Below are positions 26,681 to 35,312 of a stretch of 64,000 nt of DNA, piece by piece. The stretch lies in contig NZ_JAFLNL010000004.1 of assembly GCF_017313785.1 (NCBI RefSeq), positions 1 to 64,000 of the forward strand, written 5' to 3'. The stretch's first letter is position 1. Each line of letters begins with the position of its first letter. The notes below the pieces were generated by a model. The model was not told where the DNA came from, made no database searches, and saw only the letters and a program-made list of their open reading frames with translations. This stretch comes from Flagellimonas aurea. GTDB lineage: Bacteria > Bacteroidota > Bacteroidia > Flavobacteriales > Flavobacteriaceae. A program made the position numbers and the translations under genes.

Positions 26681-27172
26681 ATGGTAAACGAAAGTAATAT
26701 CCGCATTTCACCATTGCTCAGTTTCGACTTTTATTTGGAAAATTATCACAAGTTGATGCTGCAACTCAAAAAAGAAGTTGACTTGAAGCAGATGAAATCA
26801 CTCTTGAGAAACGATATTGACCACAAGATTCAACAGCTTATAAAGACAGAGGATTATGATGCCTTGGTGATTACCGATTTAAACCAAGCAATAGTCTGGG
26901 TAAACGAGGGTTTTACTGAAATGACAGGATACCATAAAAAATATGCATTGGGAAAAAGACCTAGTTTTCTGCAAGGAGCCGAAACATCAAAAATGATTAA
27001 AAGGCAGATTAAAGAGCAGCTTGTGTCCCATAATTGCTACAAAGGGGCCATAGTAAATTATAGAAAGAATGGGCAAGCCTATCGTTGCCAAATCAACATC
27101 TTTCCAATCTACGGTTCTAAGGGAGACCCGACCCATTTTATTGCATTGGAAAAGGAATTGTTGGCCGCTTAA
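26681..27172 (+). CDS. Single-PAS-domain protein (LOV-like sequence without the photoactive Cys)
   Basis: A 163-residue protein from the ATG at 26681; longer starts fall inside the metE terminator or metE itself. After about 60 residues of helical lead, a PAS domain runs to the end: DYDALVITDLNQAIVWVNEGF, GKRPSFLQGAETS and INIFPIYGSKGDPTHFIAL. The GxNCRFLQ flavin motif of LOV proteins is replaced by GKRPSFLQ, so a light-driven cysteinyl adduct is not expected. There is no output domain, so it may be a partner sensor. It is a lone gene between metE and the TPP riboswitch. Confidence 0.8.
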   Translation: MVNESNIRISPLLSFDFYLENYHKLMLQLKKEVDLKQMKSLLRNDIDHKIQQLIKTEDYDALVITDLNQAIVWVNEGFTEMTGYHKKYALGKRPSFLQGAETSKMIKRQIKEQLVSHNCYKGAIVNYRKNGQAYRCQINIFPIYGSKGDPTHFIALEKELLAA

Positions 27173-27225
27173 GAATCAAATCTATTGCAAATTATCTAAT
27201 TCTTTAAAGTATAATTTTTACCTTC

Positions 27226-27319
27226 GCCGAACATGGGGTGCCCTAAATGGGCTGAGATTATACCCGGAAGTCGAGTACTTCGCACCTGATCCAGATAATG
27301 CTGGCGTAGGGAATTTGGC
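27226..27319 (+). ncRNA. TPP (thiamine pyrophosphate) riboswitch
   Basis: The THI element is clear: GGGGTGCCC (27235-27243), GGGCTGAGATTATACCC (about 27249-27265) and ACCTGATCCAGATAATGCTGG (27284-27304), then CGTAGGGAA. The outer helix pairs GCCGAA (27226-27231) with TTTGGC (27314-27319). It lies 60 bp upstream of a PnuC-type transporter gene and should reduce its expression when TPP is plentiful. Confidence 0.96.
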
Positions 27320-27342
27320 AAGAACTGCCCGTATTCCAGTTT

Positions 27343-27361
27343 GGGTACCCATGTTTTTTTA
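27343..27361 (+). terminator. Putative expression platform of the TPP riboswitch
   Basis: GGGTACCCATG (27343-27353) followed by eight T could pair with CATGGGGTGCCC in the aptamer 5' strand (27232-27243, two bulged positions). That pairing excludes the folded aptamer. Ligand binding would free this segment next to the T-run. The on/off mechanics are not certain from sequence. Confidence 0.35.
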
Positions 27362-27379
27362 ATGTTGGTTACTTAAACA

Positions 27380-27979
27380 ATGGAATACCTTTCACAACTC
27401 GTGGTGTTACAATGGATCGGAACCCTTTTTGGAGTGGTTCAGGTTCTTTTGGCCAGACAGAACAATATCCACAACTATCTTTTCGGCATTATCGCGATTC
27501 TGATCAGCATTTGGGTGCTCTATCAATCCCAATTATATGCCGATATCTTGCTCAATATGTATTATCTGGTAATGAGCATTTATGGCTGGTTTTATTGGAA
27601 GATGGGCAAGCAACAGCAAGAGGCGCCCATTTCGTTTTCAACAAGAAAGGAGCACGGTATCGCCGTCGGTATAGTAGTGGGTTGCTTTATTTTGATGGCC
27701 TATTGGCTCGGACAACATACAGATTCCGATGTGCCATATTGGGATGCCGTGGTCTGCGCTTTTGCATGGGCCGGTATGTGGTTGATGGCCAAACGGAAGA
27801 TTGAGAATTGGGTCTATCTGAATATCAGTAATATTATTTCTATCCCTTTATTGATATATAAAGAACTGTATATCTACGCTGGATTGACCGCTTTTTTGTT
27901 CACCGTTGCAATTTCTGGGTACATCAAATGGAAAAAAATAATTGATAAGAAAAACAGCGAGACCTATGCAGGAGCTTGA
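27380..27979 (+). CDS. pnuT: PnuC-family transporter, probable thiamine importer (PnuT)
   Basis: A 199-residue membrane protein with seven hydrophobic segments and the PnuC-family motifs WIGTLFGVVQVLLARQ, NMYYLVMSIYGWFYW and NWVYLNISNIISIPLLIY. PnuC proteins carry nicotinamide riboside, but members under TPP riboswitches (PnuT) carry thiamine by facilitated diffusion. The TPP riboswitch 60 bp upstream supports thiamine. Its 3' end overlaps the next gene by 14 bases. The assignment to thiamine is inference from regulation. Confidence 0.87.
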   Translation: MEYLSQLVVLQWIGTLFGVVQVLLARQNNIHNYLFGIIAILISIWVLYQSQLYADILLNMYYLVMSIYGWFYWKMGKQQQEAPISFSTRKEHGIAVGIVVGCFILMAYWLGQHTDSDVPYWDAVVCAFAWAGMWLMAKRKIENWVYLNISNIISIPLLIYKELYIYAGLTAFLFTVAISGYIKWKKIIDKKNSETYAGA

Positions 27980-29003
27980 TGCGTTGGATTTTAAAAAGCC
28001 CATTTTTAGCAAAGAAGTGTTGGAGTGGATAGCCAAAGAAAACCTTTGGAACCTTTGGGTGCCCAAGTCGTATGGAGGGCTGGAAATGTCCCTGTCCGAA
28101 GGTCTTAAAAAGCTACGGTCGGTGGCCAAAGTGGATGGGAGCCTGGGCTGGACCGTTACCTTGTGCAGTGGGGCCAACTTTTTCGTAGGTAATTTACCGA
28201 AGGAAATAGCCGAAGATATTTTTATCGATCTTAAAAAACCCGTATGTTTTGGTGGTAGTGGTGGAGTCTTTGGAACCGCTGAAAAGGATGGTAACGGATA
28301 CGTTATCTCAGGGATTTGGAAATACGCAACTGGGGCACCGTACCTTACCCACTTTACCTTGAATGCGAAGATTCAAGAAAATGGAGAAGATGTTATCCAA
28401 AAGGATGGCACTCCCATGATCCGTTCCTTTTTACTTCATAAAAACCAAGTAGAAATCATAGAGGATTGGCAAACCATGGGGCTTAAGGCAACAGCCACCC
28501 ATTCATTTAGGGTCGAAGAGCAGTGGGTTCATAAAAAGTATAGTTTTGTGTACAATGAAGTGCATCAGCCGCACCCAATTTTCAAGGTGAATTTTTCCTT
28601 GTTTGCAGACCTTACCTTGTGGGTCAACTATTTGGGAATGGCCGAACACTTTCTGGAAGAAGCGAAAATCATTGGCAGCTCTACAAAAGATATCAATCAA
28701 CTAAAAACCTACATCGAAAAGGGTGATTCGCTTCTTGTTGATTTTGCAGCTGAAATAGAAAAAAGCATTGAACAAGGCTATACGTTTTCAGAAAAATACA
28801 TCAATACTGTTCACCATGAAGCATCTAAATCCGTACAACTCCTTTCACGGGGTATTTTGGGCACGTATCCAAGTCTGGGTATTTTGGCCAGTACGGAAAA
28901 TCATGTTTTAAATCATGTTTTCAGGGACTATTTTACTGCCACACAGCACCATATTTTTAGAAAGGGAACTACCGAATCGAGAATCTTCAAGGACTTGGAA
29001 TAG
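27966..29003 (+). CDS. Acyl-CoA dehydrogenase-like flavoprotein
   Basis: A 345-residue protein from the ATG at 27966. It has the N-terminal helical domain (LWNLWVPKSYGGLEMSLSEG), a middle beta domain (VISGIWKYATGAPYLTHF) and a C-terminal helical domain, as in acyl-CoA dehydrogenase and FMN/FAD-dependent monooxygenase relatives. It is shorter than classical members (about 380) and the catalytic Glu is not obvious. It overlaps the thiamine transporter gene by 14 bases and so falls under the TPP riboswitch. A link to thiamine metabolism is possible but unproven. Confidence 0.75.
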   Translation: MQELDALDFKKPIFSKEVLEWIAKENLWNLWVPKSYGGLEMSLSEGLKKLRSVAKVDGSLGWTVTLCSGANFFVGNLPKEIAEDIFIDLKKPVCFGGSGGVFGTAEKDGNGYVISGIWKYATGAPYLTHFTLNAKIQENGEDVIQKDGTPMIRSFLLHKNQVEIIEDWQTMGLKATATHSFRVEEQWVHKKYSFVYNEVHQPHPIFKVNFSLFADLTLWVNYLGMAEHFLEEAKIIGSSTKDINQLKTYIEKGDSLLVDFAAEIEKSIEQGYTFSEKYINTVHHEASKSVQLLSRGILGTYPSLGILASTENHVLNHVFRDYFTATQHHIFRKGTTESRIFKDLE

Positions 29004-29058
29004 AATCTTGGGTGACGCAACTTATTGAAATATTTCCATCTTTTACACAAACGCATTT

Positions 29059-29490
29059 ATGGAAAAGTTAATCTCGAGTTTGCTCGTCCTTGTATTGTTG
29101 AGCCAATTTTCGGCATGTAACAATGATAATAATGATACTCCAAACCCAACAGATACTTCCATTTTAGGAAAATGGAAATTGACCGCGGCATACATTAGCT
29201 CGGGCGGACCACAATACTGGGTAGATGTGGAAGATGGTGAAGAAATTGAATTCCTTTCTGATGGTAGTTTCACTTCGACCAATTACCCAGAATGTAAAGA
29301 AGAAGGGTATATCCTGGATGGTGAAAGTCTGGTGCTGGATTATGATTGTGGAGATACGGAGCTGGTAGCCGAAAACGAAGAAGGCTTGATTACCTTCCAT
29401 ATCGAATTTGAAAATGACCATTTTCTTTTATCCCCAACCAGTGTTATCTGCATAGAAGGATGCAGCTACAAATATGAAAGGATGGATTAA
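29059..29490 (+). CDS. Lipocalin-like lipoprotein
   Basis: A 143-residue protein with a lipobox (QFSAC, Cys20) and an Asn/Asp-rich linker, then an ILGKWKLTAAYIS start and alternating beta strands typical of Bacteroidota lipocalin-like domains. Three Cys in the second half (PECKE, YDCGD, CIEGCS) could form disulfides. It is secreted and membrane-anchored. The ligand is unknown. It lies 55 bp after the acyl-CoA dehydrogenase-like gene. Confidence 0.75.
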   Translation: MEKLISSLLVLVLLSQFSACNNDNNDTPNPTDTSILGKWKLTAAYISSGGPQYWVDVEDGEEIEFLSDGSFTSTNYPECKEEGYILDGESLVLDYDCGDTELVAENEEGLITFHIEFENDHFLLSPTSVICIEGCSYKYERMD

Positions 29491-29588
29491 TGAGGGTTAT
29501 GGGTTATGAAATTCGCAAATAACCTAGTTCTCAATCATAAAGCCTGTAATTCCTGTATCATACCATTTTAGATTGTCTAGGTATTTAG

Positions 29589-29596
29589 TAGATTTG
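29589..29596 (+). promoter_or_regulatory. Possible -7 promoter element before the Asp-box protein
   Basis: TAGATTTG matches TAnnTTTG and lies 26 bp before the ATG at 29623. The only TTG upstream is 13 bp away, closer than usual, so the -33 element is poor. Confidence 0.3.
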
Positions 29597-29622
29597 GCAA
29601 TAAACCAACTTCTAACTAACTC

Positions 29623-32600
29623 ATGACCTTAAAACATCGTTCTTTTTATTTCCTATTTACATTTTTGTTGAGTTGTGCCACCTTTGCACAAGATTTTGAA
29701 GCCTTGGAATACCGTACCATAGGTCCCGCTAGGGGAGGTAGGGTAACCACAGTTACCGGAACAGCGATGTTGCCGGGTACTTTTTATTTTGGTGCCACGG
29801 GTGCCGGTGTCTGGAAAACCGAAGACTACGGAACCAGTTGGCACAATATTTCCGACGGATTTTTTAAAACACCCTCTATCGGGGCCATTGAATTGGCTGC
29901 CAACGACCCGAACATCATTTATGTGGGTACAGGTTCCGATGGTATCCGTAGCAACATCATCGAAGGTAAGGGCATGTACAAATCCATTGATGCCGGAAAA
30001 ACTTGGGAACACATCGGGCTGGAAAATGCGGGCCAAATTGGTGCCGTGGAAATAGACCCGACCAATAGCAATATTGTTTGGGTAGCCGCCATAGGAAATG
30101 CCTTTAAGTCCAATAAGGAAAGAGGAATATTTAAAACGACCGATGGAGGTAAAACTTGGGAAAAGGTTTTGTTCGTTTCCGAAGAGACAGGTTTTGCCGA
30201 TTTGGAACTGCTTCCCGGAAACCCAAATGTCGTCTATGCCGCTGCCTGGAAAGCAAGACGTACCCCTTGGACCATTGATTCAGGCGGGGAGAACAGTGAA
30301 GGTGGAATTTATAAATCCGTGAACGGCGGAAAGGATTGGGAGAAATTGGAGGAAGGACTTCCAACGGGACTTATCGGTAAGATTGATTTGGCCGTTTCTC
30401 CTTCCGACTCCAGAATATTGTATGCCGTAATCGAGGCCCCGGGTGAAGATAGGGGGTTGTACAAATCTGTGGACCAGGGTAAATCCTTTGAGCATGTTTC
30501 GGATGATGAAAGACTGGTCAACCGACCTTTTTATTACACCAATATTGAATTGGACCCTACCAATCCCGACATTGTTTATTCCAATGCCAATCCATTGATT
30601 AAATCAACCGATGGCGGTAAATCTTGGACACGCATGAGTGTTCCCCATGGAGACAACCACGATATTTGGCTCAATCCGGATAACCCGGACCTGTTGATTC
30701 AATGTAACGATGGTGGAGCGAATATATCCCACAACGGAGGGAAAACATGGTCCACCCAATACAACCAGCCTACGGCCGAGATTTATCAAGTGGCGGTGGA
30801 TGATCAATACCCTTACTGGGTGTATGGCGCACAGCAGGATAATACAACCATAGCCATCCCAAGTATGGCGCCCACAGCAACTTCGCCCGCCAATGGAAGT
30901 ATAATGATGGATGTGGGTGGATGTGAAACCGGACCTGTAATCCCGATGCCGGGCAATCATTATATCGTTTACAACAACTGTAAAGGACGCTTTAGCGTGT
31001 ACAGTAAAAAAACAGGACAAAGCCGTGAGTATTCCATCGGGGCATCCAACATTTACGGGCATAATCCTAAAGATTTAAAATATAGGTTCCAACGTGTGGC
31101 ACCTATCCATGTTTCCCCATTCGACCCTGAAGTGGTGTACATGGGCTCCCAATTCCTTCACAAAACAAATGATGGAGGTAAAAACTGGGAAATTATATCT
31201 CCAGACCTAACAGAGAACGACCCTGATAAACAAGTGATTTCTGGTAACCCTATTACAAGGGATATTACCGGTGAAGAATATTACAGTACGCTTTATTCCA
31301 TCAGGGAATCCAAGATAAGTAAAGGCGTTATATGGACAGGGTCCAACGATGGTGTCATTTCGGTTACGAAAGATGGTGGTGCCACTTGGAAGAACGTAAC
31401 GCCTAAAAAATTACCGAAGGGCGGTAGGGTAGAGTCCGTGGAACCATCACAGTTTGACCCGGCAAAGGCTTACATCGCCGTGGATCGCCATTTGTTGGGA
31501 GATACCACGCCTTACTTTTATAAAACCGATAATTACGGCGAAAGTTGGAAGTTGATAAGCACCGAATCCAACGGGATACCATCGGACCATACAGCGAGGG
31601 TATTGCGAGAGGACCCTGTACGTAAGGGACTTTTATATGCCGGTACCGAGTACGGAATGTTTGTATCCTTCGATGATGGCGCAACATGGAAAAAGTTCCA
31701 ACAAAACCTTCCTGTGACACCGATTACCGATATCATTTTGTTCCGTGGAGATTTGATTTTAAGTACCATGGGACGTGGCTTTTGGATTCTGGATAAAGTT
31801 ACCACCTTAACCGATGAAAACATTACACAATTGGGAGATACGCCGGTTCTGTTCAAACCTGATGATACCTATAGATATCAAACTCCATGGGGCGGTGGAG
31901 ACTTTCCACAATACCCATCTACCAGTGTAATTATTGATTACTACCTGCCATCGGATATAGAGGAGGGAATCAGCTTACAGATTTTGGATGCCCAAGGAAA
32001 AGAGGTTTCGACCATCGTGAGCGATTCCACAAAATTGAAGGCCGCTACGGAGATGGTCGAGGACATGAGCCTCAGCATGACTTTTGTTTATATGAACGAG
32101 AAATTGGAAGCTAAAAAGGGACTCAATCGTTTTGAGTGGAACATGCAACAAAAAGGAGCTTGGGACCAAAACAAAAGGAGAAGGTTTGGCAACGGCCCCA
32201 TGGTGCTGCCTGGAAAGTACACCGCGAAACTCACCGTAGGTGAGCAATCACTCGAGAAAAGTTTTGAAGTGCTCATGGACCCGAAGCTTGAAGAAGATGG
32301 AATTTCCTTGGCCAACATGAAGGAGCAACAGGAACTTCAGTTTAAGGTAATTGATTTATTGTCGGAAGCTCGAAAATTTCAGGATAAGGTCGAAAAGAAG
32401 ATTAAGGAGCTGGAAAAGTCAAATGCGAGCGAAGCCCAGCTTCAGCCCTATAAAGATGTTTTAAAGGAGCTAAAAAACGATGAAGGAGCCTATCCCGAAG
32501 TGGTTATGGTAGCTCAAATTTCTTATTTGTACTACATCTTGAGCAGTGCGGACAAAGAACCTGGACAAGAGGAAAAAGACCGTTATCAAGAATTATTGGC

Positions 32601-32637
32601 CCAATTCAACGAACTTAAGGGAAAAGTTGATCTATAA
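29623..32637 (+). CDS. Large secreted Asp-box (BNR/sortilin-like) beta-propeller protein
   Basis: A 1004-residue protein with a signal peptide ending near TFAQ (residues 1-22). At least ten Asp-box turns of form SxDGGxTW are visible, for example TTDGGKTWEKV, STDGGKSWTRM, TNDGGKNWEII, TKDGGATWKNV and SFDDGATWKKF. These fit one or two Vps10/sortilin-type propellers. A beta domain (about 750-880) and an acidic/basic helical tail follow. Such proteins are often labelled glycosyl hydrolase, but no catalytic residues can be assigned. It ends at a strong hairpin terminator. It probably acts in the periplasm or on the cell surface. Confidence 0.85.
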   Translation: MTLKHRSFYFLFTFLLSCATFAQDFEALEYRTIGPARGGRVTTVTGTAMLPGTFYFGATGAGVWKTEDYGTSWHNISDGFFKTPSIGAIELAANDPNIIYVGTGSDGIRSNIIEGKGMYKSIDAGKTWEHIGLENAGQIGAVEIDPTNSNIVWVAAIGNAFKSNKERGIFKTTDGGKTWEKVLFVSEETGFADLELLPGNPNVVYAAAWKARRTPWTIDSGGENSEGGIYKSVNGGKDWEKLEEGLPTGLIGKIDLAVSPSDSRILYAVIEAPGEDRGLYKSVDQGKSFEHVSDDERLVNRPFYYTNIELDPTNPDIVYSNANPLIKSTDGGKSWTRMSVPHGDNHDIWLNPDNPDLLIQCNDGGANISHNGGKTWSTQYNQPTAEIYQVAVDDQYPYWVYGAQQDNTTIAIPSMAPTATSPANGSIMMDVGGCETGPVIPMPGNHYIVYNNCKGRFSVYSKKTGQSREYSIGASNIYGHNPKDLKYRFQRVAPIHVSPFDPEVVYMGSQFLHKTNDGGKNWEIISPDLTENDPDKQVISGNPITRDITGEEYYSTLYSIRESKISKGVIWTGSNDGVISVTKDGGATWKNVTPKKLPKGGRVESVEPSQFDPAKAYIAVDRHLLGDTTPYFYKTDNYGESWKLISTESNGIPSDHTARVLREDPVRKGLLYAGTEYGMFVSFDDGATWKKFQQNLPVTPITDIILFRGDLILSTMGRGFWILDKVTTLTDENITQLGDTPVLFKPDDTYRYQTPWGGGDFPQYPSTSVIIDYYLPSDIEEGISLQILDAQGKEVSTIVSDSTKLKAATEMVEDMSLSMTFVYMNEKLEAKKGLNRFEWNMQQKGAWDQNKRRRFGNGPMVLPGKYTAKLTVGEQSLEKSFEVLMDPKLEEDGISLANMKEQQELQFKVIDLLSEARKFQDKVEKKIKELEKSNASEAQLQPYKDVLKELKNDEGAYPEVVMVAQISYLYYILSSADKEPGQEEKDRYQELLAQFNELKGKVDL

Positions 32638-32640
32638 TTT

Positions 32641-32668
32641 AAAAGCCCCTTTTAAAAGGGGCTTTTTG
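32641..32668. terminator. Bidirectional intrinsic terminator
   Basis: AAAAGCCCC (32641-32649) and GGGGCTTTTT (32659-32668), joined by TTTTAAAA, form a strong stem with A-rich and T-rich flanks. It lies between the convergent Asp-box gene and the small protein at 32677, ending transcription from both sides. Confidence 0.9.
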
Positions 32669-32676
32669 TTTACTGC

Positions 32677-32892
32677 TCAGTGCAATTCTTCACAATGAAA
32701 ACCATTGTTCTGTAAGAGCGTTGAAATTATTGGAGCCTTCAGGTTCTTGGTTTCGACCCTGAGTATGTTGTCGCAATCTTCGAGGTCAAAATTCCAGCAA
32801 CCATTAGTATCGACCAGCCTGTTCAGCCAAGGACGAAGCTGTTTCACTTCTCCTTTTCGTTTTACGGATGTCTTAAAAACATGGACGGTCAT
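32677..32892 (-). CDS. Small conserved protein, paralog of the one at 23591
   Basis: A 71-residue protein (one residue longer if the first of two ATGs, at 32895, is used). It contains WNFDLEDCDNILRVE, which it shares with the 81-residue protein at 23591. A basic N-terminal half (SVKRKGEVKQLRP) precedes this core. It is the second gene behind a DinB-family gene, with a gap of a few bases. No CxxC or other catalytic motif is visible. The function is unknown. Confidence 0.75.
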   Translation of the reverse strand: MTVHVFKTSVKRKGEVKQLRPWLNRLVDTNGCWNFDLEDCDNILRVETKNLKAPIISTLLQNNGFHCEELH

Positions 32893-32898
32893 CATAAC

Positions 32899-33396
32899 TT
32901 AGCTTCGGTCGTAAAAAAATGGAGGTTCAATATCAAGGGCACGCAGGTAAACATAACCTTGGGCACGGTGGTGAATCTCGTTATCCACGAAATACTGTAT
33001 ACTGGATAAGACGGTACCCTCATACTGCCCAAAAAGTTTTATATCCTCTTGAAATCTCTCGAGGCTAATTTGGCTCCAAAGTTTATTGATTTCTTCGGTG
33101 TCCTGGTCCCATTTTTTTAAAAAATCGGCTTTGGTGCTACCGTAGTCACGGTGTTCGTCAAATTCAACGGTTTTTCCTGATACGATTTCAGTAAGTCCTG
33201 GAACTGCAATGGCAAAAAGTTCTTTGGTCATTTCAGCAAAAGGACGCATCCCTCCAATACTGTAATTAAAAAACTCTTTTTCAGGAAAGGCCTCGATAAC
33301 CCTTCGGGTAAGTCTTCTGTGTCCTTGGTATTGTTCCAAAAACTGTTCAGGTGTCATTACTTGGGTCGTTGTCTGTTCATTAATGGTGTTTTCCAT
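32899..33396 (-). CDS. DinB-family protein
   Basis: A 165-residue protein from the ATG at 33396. The frame stays open farther upstream, but that extension is not protein-like. Marks are LEQYQGHRRLTRRVIEAFPE, IGGMRPFAEM in helix 2 and NEIHHRAQGYVYLRAL in the last helix, where two adjacent His fit metal ligation. It is divergent from a WYL regulator and cotranscribed with the small protein at 32677. Its activity is unknown. Confidence 0.87.
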   Translation of the reverse strand: MENTINEQTTTQVMTPEQFLEQYQGHRRLTRRVIEAFPEKEFFNYSIGGMRPFAEMTKELFAIAVPGLTEIVSGKTVEFDEHRDYGSTKADFLKKWDQDTEEINKLWSQISLERFQEDIKLFGQYEGTVLSSIQYFVDNEIHHRAQGYVYLRALDIEPPFFYDRS

Positions 33397-33634
33397 TTGA
33401 TTGTGATTTAAAGGTTTATTGTTTCTGAAAACAAAATTAGGAGGGGGGTGTGACAGCCCCGTGTCAGTAGTAAAAATTAAATTCAAAAAAAATACTGTTG
33501 ACAAGCTGCTGTCATATGTTCCAAATAATTTTGATGGAGACAATGCATATAAATGATATAATATGAGCAGGAAAACATCTTCCATCCACGGATTGAAATC
33601 CTATCTTTGGGAGATAGCTCACGCGATTATGGGA

Positions 33635-34591
33635 ATGGACACCGTTAAACGTTTTGATAGAATAGTTGCTATTCTAATACAGTTACAGACCAAGCGGATT
33701 GTGAAGGCGCAGGAACTTGCGGACCGCTTTGAGGTGAGCCTGCGTACCATTTATAGGGACGTTAGAACCTTGGAGGCCTCCGGGGTCCCCATTATTAGTG
33801 AAGCTGGGGTTGGATATTCCATTATGGAGGGGTATCGATTGCCCCCGGTAATGTTTACGCGCGAAGAGGCGGGAAGTTTTGTGGCGGCCGAAAAATTGAT
33901 GCAGCAATTCACGGATAAGTCCCTTGGTGCTTATTACGAGTCCGCGATGTTCAAGCTAAAGTCCGTTCTGCGGGGCAAGGAAAAAGACTGGGTGGAAGCA
34001 TTGGAATCCCAAGTGTCCATAGTGCCCGGACAGGTCTTGTTCAATGATAAAGTACCCAATGCCCTAGAGATATTGTTCGAGAGCATTGCAGAACGGAAAC
34101 AAGTGTTTTTACGATACGAATCATTACGGGAAGAAACGCCTTCGGAGCGACGCATAGAGCCTGTTGGACTTTTTAATGAAAATGGATTTTGGTATATTTT
34201 AGGGTATTGTCATCTGCGGACAGATTATCGTCATTTTAGAACGGATAGAATCCATAAAATAGCAAGAACCTCGCTTGATTTCTTACTGGAACATGGCACC
34301 ATTGACGAGCACAGGAGCAAAAGGGAGGAAGTTTCCAAAACCAAGGTGAAAATATTGGTGGATAAATCCGTATCCAGGTACATCCAGGGGCAAACCAAAT
34401 ATTATGGATTGGTTTCCAGTGAGATAAAAGGAGACCAAGTCGAAATGACGTTTATGACTACCGATTGGAAAAACGGTTTTTCACGTTGGTACCTCATGTT
34501 TGGTGACTATGCCAAAATAATTGAACCAGAGGTGCTAAGGGAGCGGGTGGCTGAGATATTGACCAAAAGTCAAGAAAGACTTTCCCATTAA
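33635..34591 (+). CDS. YafY-type HTH/WYL-domain transcriptional regulator
   Basis: A 318-residue protein from the ATG at 33635 (MDTVKRFDRIVAILIQLQ); an ATG at 33629 is equally possible. The N-terminal winged HTH (ELADRFEVSLRTIYRDVRTLEASGVPII) is followed by a WYL domain in which the family's W-Y-L is seen as FWYILGYCHLR, and a C-terminal WCX extension. Such proteins sense nucleotides or other small ligands. It is divergent from the DinB/small-protein pair and is probably its regulator. A TATCTTTG element at 33602 could be its -7 box. Confidence 0.9.
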   Translation: MDTVKRFDRIVAILIQLQTKRIVKAQELADRFEVSLRTIYRDVRTLEASGVPIISEAGVGYSIMEGYRLPPVMFTREEAGSFVAAEKLMQQFTDKSLGAYYESAMFKLKSVLRGKEKDWVEALESQVSIVPGQVLFNDKVPNALEILFESIAERKQVFLRYESLREETPSERRIEPVGLFNENGFWYILGYCHLRTDYRHFRTDRIHKIARTSLDFLLEHGTIDEHRSKREEVSKTKVKILVDKSVSRYIQGQTKYYGLVSSEIKGDQVEMTFMTTDWKNGFSRWYLMFGDYAKIIEPEVLRERVAEILTKSQERLSH

Positions 34592-34610
34592 AAAGGCTCA
34601 AATATAAAAG

Positions 34611-35219
34611 ATGGATTTATTCACGAATCAGATAGACCCCAATCAAAATATATTGCCCAAGGACGGAACCGTTAATTATTTTGGTCCCATTGTGGAGTTG
34701 GAAAAGGCTGATTTTTACTTTGACAGACTATTGAACACGATTTCTTGGGAGCATGATGAGGTACAAATGTTCGGCAAGCAAATCACGACCAAACGAAAAG
34801 TAGGTTGGTATGGGGAGGAACCTTTTGAGTATACCTATTCCAATACTACAAAAAAGGCATTGTTCTGGACTCCCGAGCTAATGGAACTTAAAAACCTTAC
34901 CGAAAGCCGAACAAATGAGACCTATAATTCCTGTTTACTTAATTTATATCATTCAGGAGAAGAGGGAATGGGGTGGCACACCGACGATGAAAAGGAACTT
35001 AAACCCAACGGTGCTATTGCTTCTTTAAGTTTTGGAGCAGAACGCAAATTCGTATTTAAACACAAAACAACCAAAGAAATGGTAGAATTATGGTTGGATC
35101 ATGGGAGTTTACTGGTAATGAAGGGTGAAACGCAAACACATTGGTTGCACCGTTTGCCGCCAACAAAAAAGATAGGCGCTCCAAGAATCAATTTAACATT
35201 TAGGACGATAAAATCGTAA
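34611..35219 (+). CDS. AlkB-like 2-oxoglutarate/Fe(II) dioxygenase
   Basis: A 202-residue protein of the AlkB (DNA/RNA dealkylation) family. The iron ligands HxD are in WHTDDE and the distal His in HWLHRLPP. The 2-oxoglutarate Arg is in PRINLTFR at the C-terminus. SLSFGAERKFVFKHK and GSLLVMKGETQ are typical of ALKBH2/3-like bacterial members. It likely repairs alkylated bases in DNA by oxidative demethylation. It begins 19 bp after the WYL regulator on the same strand. Confidence 0.92.
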   Translation: MDLFTNQIDPNQNILPKDGTVNYFGPIVELEKADFYFDRLLNTISWEHDEVQMFGKQITTKRKVGWYGEEPFEYTYSNTTKKALFWTPELMELKNLTESRTNETYNSCLLNLYHSGEEGMGWHTDDEKELKPNGAIASLSFGAERKFVFKHKTTKEMVELWLDHGSLLVMKGETQTHWLHRLPPTKKIGAPRINLTFRTIKS

Positions 35220-35312
35220 TCTACAGGTATTGGTTTCATGTAAGTCATATTTCAAAGCCCAGTTTTGTAAATTCATTGTTTAGAAGGAACTTTACCAGAT
35301 AAATTAGCGAGA

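Noticed and set aside
27069..27362. 97-codon ORF across the TPP riboswitch
   Set aside because: It is a by-product of the conserved aptamer sequence and the PAS gene in another frame.
32893..33000. Possible frameshift linking DinB with the small protein
   Set aside because: Both genes have complete ends with a stop and a start a few bases apart; this is a normal operon junction.
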